From the NCBI GenBank assembly GCA_946811185.2, contig OX328113.1, forward strand, positions 23,969,521 through 24,033,520: DNA of 64,000 nucleotides, given 5' to 3'. Source of the stretch: Hippopus hippopus. Lineage: Eukaryota > Mollusca > Bivalvia > Cardiida > Cardiidae. How positions within the stretch are numbered: position 1 is the first letter of the stretch; every line of letters starts with the position of its first letter. Shown one piece after another: positions 33,383-44,219 of this stretch. Made by a program: the position numbers and the translations under genes. The notes below the pieces were generated by a model. The model was not told the origin of the DNA. It made no database searches and saw only the letters and a list, made by a program, of their open reading frames with translations.

Positions 33383-33584
33383 ATGTCAGGCTAGTCTAAT
33401 TTAGGGTATTTGAAGGCAACAAAAAAGATTTGGCTGAAATCAAGAAATTTTTCCATGAAAGAATTTAAAGCATGGTGGAAAATGGAGAAAATGCAGGTCA
33501 CCAGCATTTGCACTTTCTCTCTAAACGTTTACTAAAGTCTTTCCTGTCAGGGTCCTTAAAACTAGGGATTGTGTGGTAAAGGGT
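33383..33584 (-). mobile_element. TM copy, decayed
   Basis: CAGGCTAGTCTAATTTAGGG to GTGGTAAAGGGTGG, directly after the previous fragment. Confidence 0.65.
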
Positions 33585-33636
33585 GGAGGAGTTTGTCTGT
33601 CTTAGAAACTGTTAGAAATATCATCTAAAATTGCAT

Positions 33637-33862
33637 TTGACTCTTTACCAAATGACAAAATTTTAGACTTGTCCAAATTGGAAGCATTTGCAGATGACAA
33701 GTATGAATCAAAAATATGAGATTTGTGATTGTTTTGGAAGAAAACTTTGTTGAAAAAGTGAGAAAATGCTGGTTACCAGCATTTTCTCCTTTTTCCACAA
33801 TGTTTTCAAAAGGTTTTTTGCTCAAGATTGTTAATATTTGGGATTGTGTGGTAATGGGTTAA
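33637..33862 (-). mobile_element. TM copy, near full length
   Basis: TTGACTCTTTACCAAATGAC to GTAATGGGTTAA. Confidence 0.87.
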
Positions 33863-33883
33863 ACGAAGAAGGTCTCACTTGAA

Positions 33884-34105
33884 TTAACCCTTTACCAAAC
33901 AATCCCTGGTTTTTACGACCCCGAGATAGAAGCCTTTTGAAAACATTGTGGGATAAGGAGAAAATGCTGGTAACCATCATTTTCTCCTTTTCCCACAATG
34001 TTTTCTACCCTGCTGGAAACAAATTTCAATTTTTTAGTTACGTTTATTTTGTCGTCTGCAAGTGCTTTCAATTTGGACTAGTCTAAAATTTTGGTAAAGA
34101 GTTAA
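33884..34105 (+). mobile_element. TM copy, 222 bp
   Basis: TTAA at both ends; loses 7 bp before TTTGGTAAAGAG; core right side GGTAACCATCATT. Confidence 0.9.
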
Positions 34106-34178
34106 CATATTAATGTACATGTATGCAAAATGGCCATATTTTAAAAGGCATTTCCAAGTCGTCTGCTGCAAATTTGGT

Positions 34179-34385
34179 TTAATCCTTTACCACACAATCC
34201 TGAGTTTTAATGACCCTGAGGAGGAAGCTTTCTGAAAACACTGTTGGAAAAGGAGAAAATGCTGATAACCAACAATGCTTCCTACCCCATCAAAGACAAG
34301 TTTCATCATTTAATTCACTTTTAAGTTGTTGTTTGCTAATGCTTTCAATTTGAATATCCAGACTTTCCCATTGTGAAAGTATTAA
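34179..34385 (+). mobile_element. TM copy, core right arm deleted
   Basis: TTAATCCTTTACCACAC to GTGAAAGTATTAA; GCTGATAACCAACAATGC marks the deletion. Confidence 0.75.
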
Positions 34386-34559
34386 TTTTTCAGATGACAA
34401 ATCAAATTTAAATATGAAATTTGTCTTTCATAGGGTTGAAAACATAGTAGGAAAAGGAGAAAAATGCCAGTTACCAACAGTTTCTCCTTTTCCCAAACTG
34501 TTTTCAAAAGCCTCCCTCCTCTAGGTCGTGGAAACTTCGGATTGTGTGGTAAAGGCTAA
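34382..34559 (-). mobile_element. TM copy, left end lost
   Basis: Shares TTAA 34382-34385; arm A shortened; ends GTGGTAAAGGCTAA. Confidence 0.7.
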
Positions 34560-34763
34560 ACCCTTACCACACAATGCCGACTTTTTATGACCTTGTGAAA
34601 GAAACCTTTTGAAAACATTGTGTAACCAGCATTTTCTCCTTTTCCCACAATGTTTTCTATCCTATCAAAGAAAAATTGCACCATTTGAGCCACATTGAAT
34701 TGTCGTCTGCAAATGCTTTTAATTTGGACAAGGCTAAAATTTTGTCGTCTTGTAAAGGGTTAA
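34557..34763 (+). mobile_element. TM copy, left core arm deleted
   Basis: Follows the previous copy with no gap; AACATTGTGTAACCAGCATT marks the deletion. Confidence 0.82.
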
Positions 34764-35059
34764 GGAGGTAATGACTTCACTTTAAAAATGAACAAATGAA
34801 ATATTTTTGAAACAACCTATTAAACAAACTCACGCAAAATCAATATGAATTTTTCTACATGATTGAAAGGATGCAGGGTTTTTATTAAAAAAGTATGCTT
34901 AATGGCATTTGTAGTCCAATTTCAAATTTTCAAAAAAAATTACACAATTTCTTATTGACTTACCCAACAAACTGGTATAGCCAATGAGAACTTGTATTCA
35001 TAGTCAATGTTTTCAAAAAGCATCTGGTGCCAGGCAAAGAAAAAAGTCTGTAGGTTGTA

Positions 35060-35190
35060 ATGAGGATTAAAAACACTGTGGAAAAAGGAGAAAATGCTCA
35101 TCACTAGTATCTTTTTCTTCTTTTTCCAACACTGTTTTCAACAGCTTCTTTCCTCAATGTAGTGAAAACCCCAGATTATTTTTGAAACAG
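35060..35190 (-). mobile_element. TM fragment
   Basis: AAACACTGTGGAAAAAGGAG and a diverged right core with arm B traces. Confidence 0.6.
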
Positions 35191-35207
35191 GTGAATTGAA
35201 ATACATT

Positions 35208-35430
35208 TTAATCCTTAAAAGAAACAATGGAGACTTTTAATTACCTCGAGAAAAAAGACTTTTGAAAACTTTGTGGTAAAAGAAAATGCTTGTTACCAGC
35301 ATTTTCTCCTTTTCCCACAATCTTTTCTACTCTTTCACTGCCAAATCTCGAAATTTCAGCCACATTCTAATTGTCGTCCGCCAATGCGTTCAATTTGGAC
35401 TTCAAATTTTTGTCATTTGGTAAAGGATTG
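35208..35430 (+). mobile_element. TM copy, aged
   Basis: TTAATCCTTAAAAGAAACAA to TTGGTAAAGGATTGA. Confidence 0.8.
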
Positions 35431-35650
35431 ATTTGCGATAAGCCTTGATTGTGAACAAATTGCATCATTGTTCATCATCCTTATGTTTGTATTCCATCCA
35501 CAAGTGTTTCATTCTATTTCTGATTATGAATGGCAGCTTATACCACCTACCCTCTCTTATTGTCATATTTCTGGTAAAGATTCTTCAGTGTGTTATTTTT
35601 ACCTCTAGCAAAGATTGAGGTCACAGTATGATCATAGTTCTTTATGTCTC

Positions 35651-35703
35651 TGCTGTCTGTCTGTCTGTTTGTCTCTCTGTTTGTCTCTCTGTCAGTCTGT
35701 TGT
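35651..35703. repeat. Imperfect GTCT microsatellite
   Basis: Repeated GTCTGTCT and GTTTGTCTCT words. Confidence 0.7.
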
Positions 35704-35794
35704 TATGCCTGCAGGCAATAAGTAACTTTATTAATGTTTCAGGAAGTTTCACTATTAACCCTTTAAACTGCTAAGCGCGACTCGATGACCTTTT

Positions 35795-35870
35795 GCAGAC
35801 AGCGTAGATCAAGATCAGACTGCACAGAATGTGCAGTCTGATCTTTGATCTACACTGTCCCATTAGGAAA
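35795..35870. repeat. GTAGATC palindrome, copy 1
   Basis: GCAGACAGCGTAGATCAAGA with TCAGACTGCACA, mirrored by TGTGCAGTCTGATC with TTTGATCTACACTGTCC: a hairpin of about 34-bp arms. Confidence 0.75.
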
Positions 35871-35978
35871 TATCTTTCCACCCAAAAAATAGCAAAATTT
35901 GGGTTTTTACTATCGGCTTGTTAGTTTCATTTCACTAATTTAGCAGGACAATGGTTGAAGTCAAGACTATGTTTCCCT

Positions 35979-36207
35979 TTAACCCTTTACCACACAATGA
36001 CGCCTTTTGACGCCCCTAAAAAAGAGGCCTTTTGAAAACATTGTGGGAAAAGGAGAAAATGCTGGTAACCAGCATTTTCTCCTTTTCCCACAAAGTTTTC
36101 TACCCTATCAAAGAAAAGTTGCGTCATTTGAGCCACTATGAAATTGTCGTCTGCAAATGCTTTCAATTTGGATAGGTCTAAAATTTTGCCGTGTGGTAAA
36201 GGGTTAA
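35979..36207 (+). mobile_element. TM copy, full length, 'CACAAAGTTTTC' subfamily
   Basis: 229 bp; near-identical to 41270-41498 and 7246-7474. Confidence 0.94.
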
Positions 36208-36221
36208 CATACAGTCCTGTG

Positions 36222-36452
36222 TTGAACCCTTTACCAGACGACAAAATTTTAGCCTTGTCCAGATTGAAAGCATTTGCAGACGACAATTTAAGTGTGGTTC
36301 AAATGGTGCAATTTTTCTTTGATAGCGTAGAAAACATTGTGGGAAAAGGAGGAAATGCTGGTTATAAGCATGTTCTCCTTCTCCCACAATGTTTTCAGAA
36401 GGGTTTTTTTCCCAAGGTCGTTAAAAGTTGGCATTGTGTGGTAAAGGGTTAA
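36222..36452 (-). mobile_element. TM copy, near full length
   Basis: TTGAACCCTTTACCAGACGA to GTAAAGGGTTAA; right core arm aged (GCATGTTCTCCTTCTCCC). Confidence 0.9.
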
Positions 36453-36632
36453 ATGAGCCTGAGGAAGAAAACATCAACGGAAGATTAGAAAGTACTGGTA
36501 TCTGGTATTTTTTTCTTTTCCCACTATGTTTTCTTTGTTTTCCAGTCTTTCATAAACAAATTCTGTCATTTGAACTACATTTTACTGGTTGTCTACACAT
36601 ATTTTTAATATAAAAGAGTCTGAAATTTTTTT
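36449..36632 (+). mobile_element. TM copy, decayed
   Basis: Shares TTAA 36449-36452; TGAGCCTGAGGAAGAAAACA, then arm A traces. Confidence 0.6.
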
Positions 36633-36864
36633 CGTAACTGTTTTTAATGTATACTTTATCTTCTGCTCTACTCTAATGGAACAATATACATTCTGTAGTA
36701 TGTATAATTATGCTTTTATAGAGAAAAAGATCAAGATAGAGAAAAAAATATGGATGCATGAATTTGCAATCTCACTCTTTCAAAGACTAAAAAATAATGT
36801 GTCCAATAGAAAAATATGCTTATTAAGAACCGTATTTTCATATGTCATTTTGTTTTGAAAAAAT

Positions 36865-37084
36865 TTAACTCTTTACCAAACAATCTGTATTTTTGCAAGT
36901 TTTAAAAAGAATGCTTTTGAATGCATTGTGGGAAAAGGAGTTAATGCTGGTTACGAGCTTTTTCTCCTTTTCCCACAATGTATTTACCTTTCTTATACAA
37001 ATCCCATCATTTGTGGAACATTTGTCATCTGCAAAAGCTTTCATTTCAAGCTGTTCAAAATTTTGGCATCTGGTATGGTGTTAA
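36865..37084 (+). mobile_element. TM copy, 220 bp
   Basis: TTAACTCTTTACCAAACAAT to GGTATGGTGTTAA. Confidence 0.85.
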
Positions 37085-37241
37085 TAGTAGATGTTGGCCA
37101 ATGAGGGAAAAAGGCTTTAGCTTTATCTGCTGAGAGCTTTCTTACTTTTTTCCTCTCTTTCAGCCAATCAGATTGCTTTAGTCTGTCAGGTGACCCTTCT
37201 TGGCCAACCAAGTGACAGAAAAGCTTTCCTCATTGTTTTTA

Positions 37242-37642
37242 GTGGTGAAGAAATTTAAAGGCCAAGTAAAGGCCAAAATATCAAAGCAGGTGTCATAATG
37301 CATTTAAATTTAAATCATACCATTTAAAAGTATGGAAAATATTGTGGAGATGACAGTCTGTTATCATGTGGTTGGGCCATATATTAGTTGCTGGCAGAAA
37401 AAATAATTGTAAAATCAGGCGAAAAGTAAACAAAAGACAAAGCTACCTGGCAGGTTTTAACCTAGTTTTGAAATTAATTTCTCTGTCAGTGACTAACATT
37501 TTGGATCGACCATACAATGACAGATTGTCATCTTCACAATAATTTCCATACTTCTAAATGGTATGATATAAATTCAAATGCATTTAAACACCTGCTTTGT
37601 TTACATTTGGCCTTTATTGTTACTTTATGTTGTGCTTCTTCA
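37242..37642. mobile_element. 400-bp foldback element
   Basis: Arms of about 100 bp are inverted (AAAGCAGGTGTCATAATGCA, then CATACCATTTAAAAGTATGG at 37282-37345; the complements at 37548-37602). The outer ends GTGAAGAA and AGGCCAAA also match. Confidence 0.75.
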
Positions 37643-37646
37643 CTCA

Positions 37647-38429
37647 ACAAATTGATTTAAAATTGAAAAACACTGAATTCAAATGAAATCTAGATCTACC
37701 CCAAATTTATAGTGTATGTTGATCAATTCATTTTGGAATGCATCTCTATTGTATAAGATTATATAGGTGTGCACACTATTCTTACTTCCGTCCATATTTG
37801 TTTGTTTCGAATACCTCGGTTTTGCAAAGAACTGAACTGATGCTCAAACTTTGTATTGCTCTTTCTTTCCTTCCACTTTATTCATTCACGCATTCATTTA
37901 TTCATTCATCTAATTTTCTCTTTGTGAACAATTGTAAATAATGTGGTGGAAAAACCATTTTCATACAGATAGATCTTTTTACACCCTTGCAGTGAGTGAC
38001 ATTTTGAAAGTCTGAGGGAAGAGGAGAAAATTGCATGTCATTGCTCCTCTTCCTACAATATTTCCCCTTCAGGTATTTGAACTCGTTTAGGGAGCAGAAG
38101 GAACTGCAATGCTATAAGCAAGCTACTCCTTTTTATGTTTTCCTTTCAGATATTTGAAAACATACAGGGAATGGGAGTAACTGCATTGGTATATGCAATT
38201 TTCTACAGTTCCCTAAATGTTTTCCATATTCTTCAAGAAAGACCTGAATTTTTCCCTTAATGTCATTGGTTTTTTTGACAAGCAAGTCTTAATTTCTTTC
38301 AATGTTTTTGACAAGCAAGTCTTAAGTCTTTTTCAATATTTTCAGTATCTATGTAATTCTTTTTCCAAAGGACTGGATTTTAGACTTGTGACACATGGAA
38401 GCACTAAGTCTTGCAGTTAGATCAATGAA
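37647..38429. other. Spacer with very old TM-like hairpins
   Basis: 38150-38225 reads GAAAACATACAGGGAATGGG, then TGCATTGGTATATGCA and TTCCCTAAATGTTTTC: the TM core plan with changed sequence. A second trace lies at about 38000-38070. Confidence 0.4.
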
Positions 38430-38528
38430 ACCAAACAGTTCCATGTTTCACAACTTTAAGGGAAAAAAAAAACTTACAAAACTTAATGAAAAGAGGAGAA
38501 AATGCTGGTAACCAGCATTTTCTCCATT
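38430..38528 (+). mobile_element. TM fragment
   Basis: ACCAAACAGTTCCATGTTTC and an intact GCTGGTAACCAGC loop. Confidence 0.6.
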
Positions 38529-38733
38529 TTAACTCTGAACAAAATGACAAATGATTGGACTTGATCAACTTAAAAGCATTTGTAGACGACAAATTAAAAA
38601 TGTCAGGAATAATGGAGCTTGCCTTGATAGGGCAGGAAAAGTTGTGGGAAAAGGAGAAAATGCGGTTTTACAATGTTTTCAGAAAACTTCTTTTATAGCA
38701 CCATTAAGCTCTGGATTGTGTGGTAAAGGGTAA
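38529..38733 (-). mobile_element. TM copy, core right arm deleted
   Basis: TTAACTCTGAACAAAATGAC to GTGGTAAAGGGTAA; GCGGTTTTACAATGTTTTC marks the loss. Confidence 0.75.
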
Positions 38734-38805
38734 ATTTGTCGTCTGCAAGATTTAATGCTCAGAATTGGGACAAGGCTATTATTCTTTTTTGTATTATAGA
38801 GTTAA
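38732..38805 (+). mobile_element. TM fragment (arm A end)
   Basis: AAATTTGTCGTCTGCAAGAT to TTATAGAGTTAA. Confidence 0.6.
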
Positions 38806-39031
38806 CCCATCGCCACACAGTCCCAACTTTTAGTGACCCTGTGAAAGAGGCCTTTTTAAAACATTATGGGAGAAAAGAGAAAATGCTGGTAACCAGCATT
38901 TTCTCATTTTCCCATAATGTTTCCTACCTTTCCCCAAACAAATTTTAATTTTTCAGTCACATTTATTTTGTCGTCTGCAAATGCTTTCAGTTTGGACCTT
39001 TCAAAAATTGTGTCGTTTGGTATAGGGTTAA
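38802..39031 (+). mobile_element. TM copy, full length
   Basis: 230 bp; shares TTAA 38802-38805; ends TATAGGGTTAA. Confidence 0.88.
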
Positions 39032-39077
39032 GGTATGTGTAGGTAATTTGCTTTTCTACTGGGCTTTTGTTTGATTC

Positions 39078-39278
39078 TATAATTCTTTACAGAATAAACC
39101 AGTGTTTTAACATTGTTGGAAAAAGGAGAAAATGCTGGTTACCAGCAATTTCTCCTTTTTCCTAAATGTTTTCTACCATTTCAGAGAGCTGCGTTTTAAT
39201 TGTACCAGTATCAAATTCATCATCTGCAGGTGCTTTCAATTTTGAAGGTTTTAAAATTTGTTGTTTGGGAAAGGTTAA
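39078..39278 (+). mobile_element. TM copy, arm B deleted
   Basis: CTATAATTCTTTACAGAATA, then core and arm A, ending GGGAAAGGTTAA. Confidence 0.78.
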
Positions 39279-39450
39279 GCTCTTCAAGAGACATCGAAAT
39301 TTTGGACTTGTTCCAAATTGAAAGCATTTGCAGAAAACATAGTGGGAAAAGGAGAAAATGCTGGTAACCAGCATTTTCTCCTTTTCCCACAATGTTTTCA
39401 TATGCTTTCTTTATTAGAGTCGTTTAAACACAATATTTTGTGAAGGATAA
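39275..39450 (-). mobile_element. TM copy, arm A shortened
   Basis: Shares TTAA 39275-39278; perfect core; end decayed (TGTGAAGGATAA). Confidence 0.8.
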
Positions 39451-39672
39451 ATGTTTGAATGTTGTTAGAAAGATGTCGCTTGTCTTATCATTAATCATTA
39501 GCTTAATGGGAATGTTCATAAAAATATCTAGATCTACTAGGTTGTTTTTTTTTTTGTCAGAAAGTTTTTAGTGGTGTACATTATGTTCATTATTTATCTA
39601 GAGTTTGCTGTGAATTTTCATACATTTGCTCGAATCTGTAGTTTCCAATATGATAGAGAAACTGTACCCCCC

Positions 39673-39680
<8 letters not shown>

Positions 39681-39729
<49 letters not shown>
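39681..39729. repeat. (CT)n microsatellite
   Basis: About 24 uninterrupted CT units after a C-rich stretch (39667-39681). Confidence 0.95.
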
Positions 39730-39731
<2 letters not shown>

Positions 39732-39930
39732 AAAAACCTCCATTTGTAAGTACATAATGAAACATGATTATCAAAGGTTTTTTCCCCCATCCCTTTGGTT
39801 TTTTTTATCTAAAACTTTTCAGTGAGCAAATCTTATATTTTATCATGTCCATCGAGGAATCCATTTTGAAATAATGTGAGGAGAAGAGAAATTACATGTT
39901 ACAAGCAATTTTTCACCTCCTGACAGTGTC

Positions 39931-40160
39931 TTAGCCCTTTACTCCACAGATACTCATTTTGACGCATCAAGAACAGACAGCTTTTGAAAACATTGTGGGA
40001 AAAGGAGAAACTGCTCGTAACGAGCAGTTTCTCCTTTTCCCACAATGTTTTCTACACTATCAGATATCTGTATCTCCATTTGTCCACATTTTTGACATCA
40101 TATCTTTATTTGCTGTTGAACTGGAAGAGTGTAAAATTGGCATATCAGGTAAAGGGTTAA
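39931..40160 (+). mobile_element. TM copy with symmetrical core changes
   Basis: TTAGCCCTTTACTCCACAGA to GTAAAGGGTTAA. The core is AAACTGCTCGTAACGAGCAG instead of the usual AAATGCTGGTAACCAGCATT, so both arms changed together. Confidence 0.88.
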
Positions 40161-40172
40161 AAACAAAAAAAC

Positions 40173-40330
40173 TTAGCTCTTTATCAAACAACAAAATTTT
40201 AGACTTGTCCAAATTAAAAAATATTAACACAATACGACTTAAAAGATCTGACTCAAATTTTAGATTTGCTTATGAAAGGGTAGAAAACATTGGGGGAAAA
40301 GGAGAAAATACTGGTTACCACAATGTAGAC
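40173..40330 (-). mobile_element. TM copy, truncated
   Basis: TTAGCTCTTTATCAAACAAC, arm A, half core; ends at TTACCACAATGT. Confidence 0.75.
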
Positions 40331-40796
40331 TGGCCACAAAGGTAGTGTGAAGGTCATATAAAGTTCAGATAAGTTTAGCTTAATGTAATTTCTATTTTGA
40401 TACAGTTGCTTCCCTTGTATTTAAATACCATAGCTTTTCCAAATATATATATAGTTGCATGGTAACTTCCCTTTGTATAAATGCTATTCCAGTAGAGTTT
40501 TGATAAGAAATTATCAAAAGAGAAGTCATTCTATAGGCATAGTTATTATGCAATAATTTATTTTTCATTAATTATATTGCTCATAATTGTTTGTTTCCTT
40601 TTTTTCCTACTGTGGAAATGTTTCACAGAATGTGTATATTATTTTTTTTAACCATTTTCCTTTTTCTTCAGAAGAGTTTATTTTTCCTTGTGTATTGCTT
40701 TTCATATTTGTAGAAAATATTCCAACTTTGCCTGCTCCATTTTCCTGTAATTTTCAGTGATCATTTTTAGACAGATGCAGCTTGATGTTTGAATTG
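40331..40796. other. AT-rich spacer, nothing recognised
   Basis: No ORF, no clear repeat. Confidence 0.45.
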
Positions 40797-40996
40797 TTGA
40801 CTAGACAACAAAATGTTAGGACTTTTCTGTAAAGGACACATTAAATGTGGCTCAAATGATGGTAGTTTTGTTTGAAAGGGTAAAAACATTATGGGAAAAG
40901 GAGAAAATGCTGGTTACCAGCATTTTATCCTTCTTCCAAGGTGTTTTAAAGAGCCGGTTTCCTCAGGATTGTAAAAAACGCTGGATTGTTTGTTAA
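40797..40996 (-). mobile_element. TM copy, aged
   Basis: GACTAGACAACAAAATGTTA to TTGTTTGTTAA. Confidence 0.78.
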
Positions 40997-41219
40997 CTCT
41001 TTACCAAACGACATTATTTTAGCCTTGTCCAACCTGAAAGCATTTGCAGACAACAACTTAAATGTAATCAAAAAATAAAATTTGCCTTTCATAGGTAGAA
41101 AACATTGTGGGAAAAGGAGAAAATGCTGGTTATCAGCATTTTCTCCTTTTCCCACATTGTTTTCAAAAGCCTTCTTCTTCAGGGCTGTTAAAAGTCGGGA
41201 TTGTGTGGTAAAGTGTTAA
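40993..41219 (-). mobile_element. TM copy, 227 bp
   Basis: Shares TTAA 40993-40996 in the same orientation as its neighbour; ends GTAAAGTGTTAA. Confidence 0.9.
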
Positions 41220-41269
41220 AGGGTTGAATTGAGTTAGGTCTGCTATAAGACTTAATGCGTTTCAAAGGG

Positions 41270-41498
41270 TTAACCCTTTACCACACAATGACGCCTTTTG
41301 ACGCCCCTAAAAAAGAGGCCCTTTGAAAACATTGTGGGAAAAGGAGAAAATGCTGGTAACCAGCATTTTCTCCTTTTCCCACAAAGTTTTCTACCCTATC
41401 AAAGAAAAGTTGCGTCATTTGAGTCACTATGAAATTGTCGTCTGCAAATGCTTTCAATTTGGATACATCTTAAATTTTGCCATGTGGTAAAGGGTTAA
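41270..41498 (+). mobile_element. TM copy, full length, 'CACAAAGTTTTC' subfamily
   Basis: 229 bp; near-identical to 35979-36207. Confidence 0.94.
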
Positions 41499-41517
41499 CA
41501 AATTAAGTAAAGTAAGC

Positions 41518-41681
41518 TGTATTCACCAGTATTTACCAACAATTCTTAATAAATTTCAAATTTCAATTTCAAAATCTAGCCATCTGATTGGTTGAAAACG
41601 TATGTTTTGGCCAATTAAATGGCTCGTCTTTGATTTTGGAATTTGCATTTTATTTAGAATGATTGGTGATGATGGCACTAG
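41518..41681. mobile_element. D-family foldback, copy 2 (diverged)
   Basis: Starts CTGTATTCACCAG; centre CTGATTGGTTGAAAACG with TTTTGGCCAATTAAA; ends AATGATTGGTGATG. Confidence 0.55.
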
Positions 41682-41866
41682 GACACACATTCACCAACCA
41701 TTTTAAACTGCATTCATAGTCTTAGCCTCAGTTAAGAAAGTAATGCAGTTTCTGATTGGCTAAGAATGGTTTAACCAATCAAAAAGCATGTTACTTTAAA
41801 ATTAAGATTATTCTTCAGAATTAGACTGAGAGACTATATAGAATGGTTGGTGAAAACACATCCAGA
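41682..41866. mobile_element. D-family foldback, copy 3
   Basis: ACACATTCACCAACCATTTT at left and AATGGTTGGTGAAAACAC at right, with CTGATTGGCTAAGAATGG and TTTAACCAATCAAAAAGC at the centre. Confidence 0.7.
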
Positions 41867-42043
41867 GTCTGTATTCAGCAACCATTCTTAAGGAGATTCT
41901 TGTGCAAATTATAGGTCTAGAAAGTAACACAACCTTTGATTGGCTAAACCAAATGGTATAGCCAATCAGAAGTTGTGTTTCTTTCAAATTTAGAAAATTC
42001 TTGAGAATTTTTATAAAAATGGTTGGTGAATAGGTGTCCTTAC
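41867..42043. mobile_element. D-family foldback, copy 4
   Basis: GTCTGTATTCAGCAACCATT at left, AAATGGTTGGTGAATAGG at right, with centre TTGATTGGCTAAACC and TATAGCCAATCAGAAG. Third member of a head-to-tail run. Confidence 0.72.
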
Positions 42044-42407
42044 CTGTCATTTCTCAGTTCCTTATTTTTTTTTTTCTGTTTTTGCTCATAAATCTCGCCC
42101 AATCATTTTCTACCAGTTATGCATTTTGCTCCCCCTCCCCACCCCCATGTGTTTTACATCTACAAAATAGTTCAAAGCTTTTATAGTTCACATGCATCGA
42201 AAATTAAGTATATTTGACAGAGACCTTTATCAAACAATGTCAGCTTCATTCATAGTTCATAGTTTTTTGTCATGGATACTTTTGCTTGATTATCTTGCTT
42301 TTGTAATTGGAAAATATGCCCCCTTATTTAGGAATATGTAAGATCTAAATCTGTAACCTTGACATGTTACCCACTGCAGACAAGTTTTTTTTTTTTTTTT
42401 TTTCTTG

Positions 42408-42515
42408 CAGTAGGCTACTGTTGAAAACATACTGGCAAAAGGAGAAACTATTCATGGATAATTTTCTCCATTTGCTACAGTATTTTTGTATGTTCTTAGG
42501 TGGTAAAAGTTAAAT
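42408..42515. mobile_element. Possible old TM relative
   Basis: GAAAACATACTGGCAAAAGG and ATTTTCTCCATTTGCTACAG keep the plan of the core; ends GGTGGTAAAAGTTAA. Confidence 0.45.
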
Positions 42516-42587
42516 CATGGTGATCCATATTTTAATGGGTGTTTTGACCTGGATATCTATAGAGAAAATCTGGTGTGGTAGGCCCAA

Positions 42588-42642
42588 GATCCGGCTGCAT
42601 GATTGGTGCAGTCTGATCATGGATTTGCACTGTCCACGAAAT
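42588..42642. repeat. GTAGATC palindrome fragment
   Basis: GGTGCAGTCTGATCATGGAT and TTGCACTGTCC match the right half of the family. Confidence 0.4.
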
Positions 42643-42889
42643 TAAATAGAATTGTCTCTTATATTTTAGTGATTCTATAAAGATGATATCAACTTTCAAT
42701 TAACTGGAGTTCATCATGTTTCTTCAATGGTACTCTTTGTTTGAAAATCTTGGTTCTTAATTTCTATTCTGAATAAACAATAGTAGAATTTTTTTTTTCA
42801 CAAATATGACTAATTGCTCCTATCCGGTTACGGCTTTGGAAAACAGTGTAGTAAAAGGATATCTATTGCTTGTCAATGGCACACATTGT

Positions 42890-43625
42890 AATTTAATGTC
42901 TAACATTCCTTGGTCCTCTTTATTTGTTTCTGTACATGTACTTCAGTGAATAGTATAGGCCCATATTGTACTTGAACATCTAAAATTCTTTGGCCCTTTG
43001 TATTTCTATCTGCACATGGACAAAAGGTAAAGTGTTGGCCCACATTGTACTTGAATACAATGAAATTTTTTGGCCCACTTTATTTCTATCTATACATGGA
43101 CTTAAGTGGAAAGTATTGAACCATATTGTACTTGAATATCTGAACTTTTTTGGCCTTCTTTATTCCTATCTGTACATGGACTTCAGTGAAAAGTATTAGT
43201 CCATTTTATTGTACTTGAATATCTGAAGTCTTTTGGCCCACTTAATTTCTATCTGTACATGGACTTCAGTGAAAAATATTGGACCATATTGTACTTGAAT
43301 ATACAAAATCTTTTGGCCCACTTAATTTCTATCTGTACATTGCTTTCAGTCAAAAGTATTGGCCCATATTTTACTTGAATATCAGAAATCTTTTGGCCCA
43401 CTTAATTTCTATCTGTACATGGACTTCAGTGAAAAGTATTGGCCCATGTTGTACTTGAATATCTGAAATTGCTTGGGTCACTTTTTTTGACATTGTATAT
43501 GGACTTTAAAGAACAGAGTTAGCCCATATCGTACTTGAATATCTGAAATTCTTTGGCCTATTTTATTCATATGTGTTTATGGACTTTAGTGAATAGTATT
43601 GGCACATACTGCACTTGAATATCAG
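42890..43625 (+). repeat. Satellite-like array, 9 units of about 80 bp
   Basis: Each unit contains TTTCTATCTGTACATGGACT, TCAGTGAAAAGTATTGGCCC and ATTGTACTTGAATATCTGAA. The TACATGGA phrase recurs near 42930, 43008, 43090, 43170, 43252, 43332, 43412, 43493 and 43573. Confidence 0.88.
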
Positions 43626-43706
43626 AAACTCTTATCAGCTGTTTTTGTCTGCTTGTGAGTAAATAGCCTGAGAATATTTATAAAATTTCCAAGCAAAGAG
43701 TTACCA

Positions 43707-43940
43707 TTGTTTGACCCCTTTTCCAGACACCCCTTTTTTTTTATGGCCCTAAAGGAAAGGGTTTGTGAAAACATAGCGGGAAAAAGAGTAAATATTAGTC
43801 ACCTGCATTGTGTCCTTCCAGCAATGTATTCTACTATTTCACAGAAAAAAAAAAATCACTATTTTAGCCACATTTTATTTGTCATCTGCATGCTTTTAAG
43901 TTGGACAAGTCCAAAACTTTTTGTTATCTAGCAAAAAGTT
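43707..43940 (+). mobile_element. TM copy, aged
   Basis: TATGGCCCTAAAGGAAAGGG, core with TTAGTCACCTGCATT, and arm A with CATGCTTTTAAGTTGGACAA. Confidence 0.65.
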
Positions 43941-44219
43941 TTACAAAAGGAAAAGATCTTACATTGCATATTTTTTACTATCATTTTTGTACAATTATCA
44001 GATTAGAGGTAGGTTCATCTTTTATAATGGCTGCATTGAAATCAAATAGTGCATAGAGTCACATCAAATATATATTTTTACATACTTTTTTAAAAGAAAC
44101 CTTGAAATGATTATGTTATGAGCATTTTTTCTTTTCTTAACTAATAATGCGTATATGAGATCTGACTTACTAATAATTGTAGAAAATTTTATTGCAAAAT
44201 CTATTGTCTCTTTGTTGTT

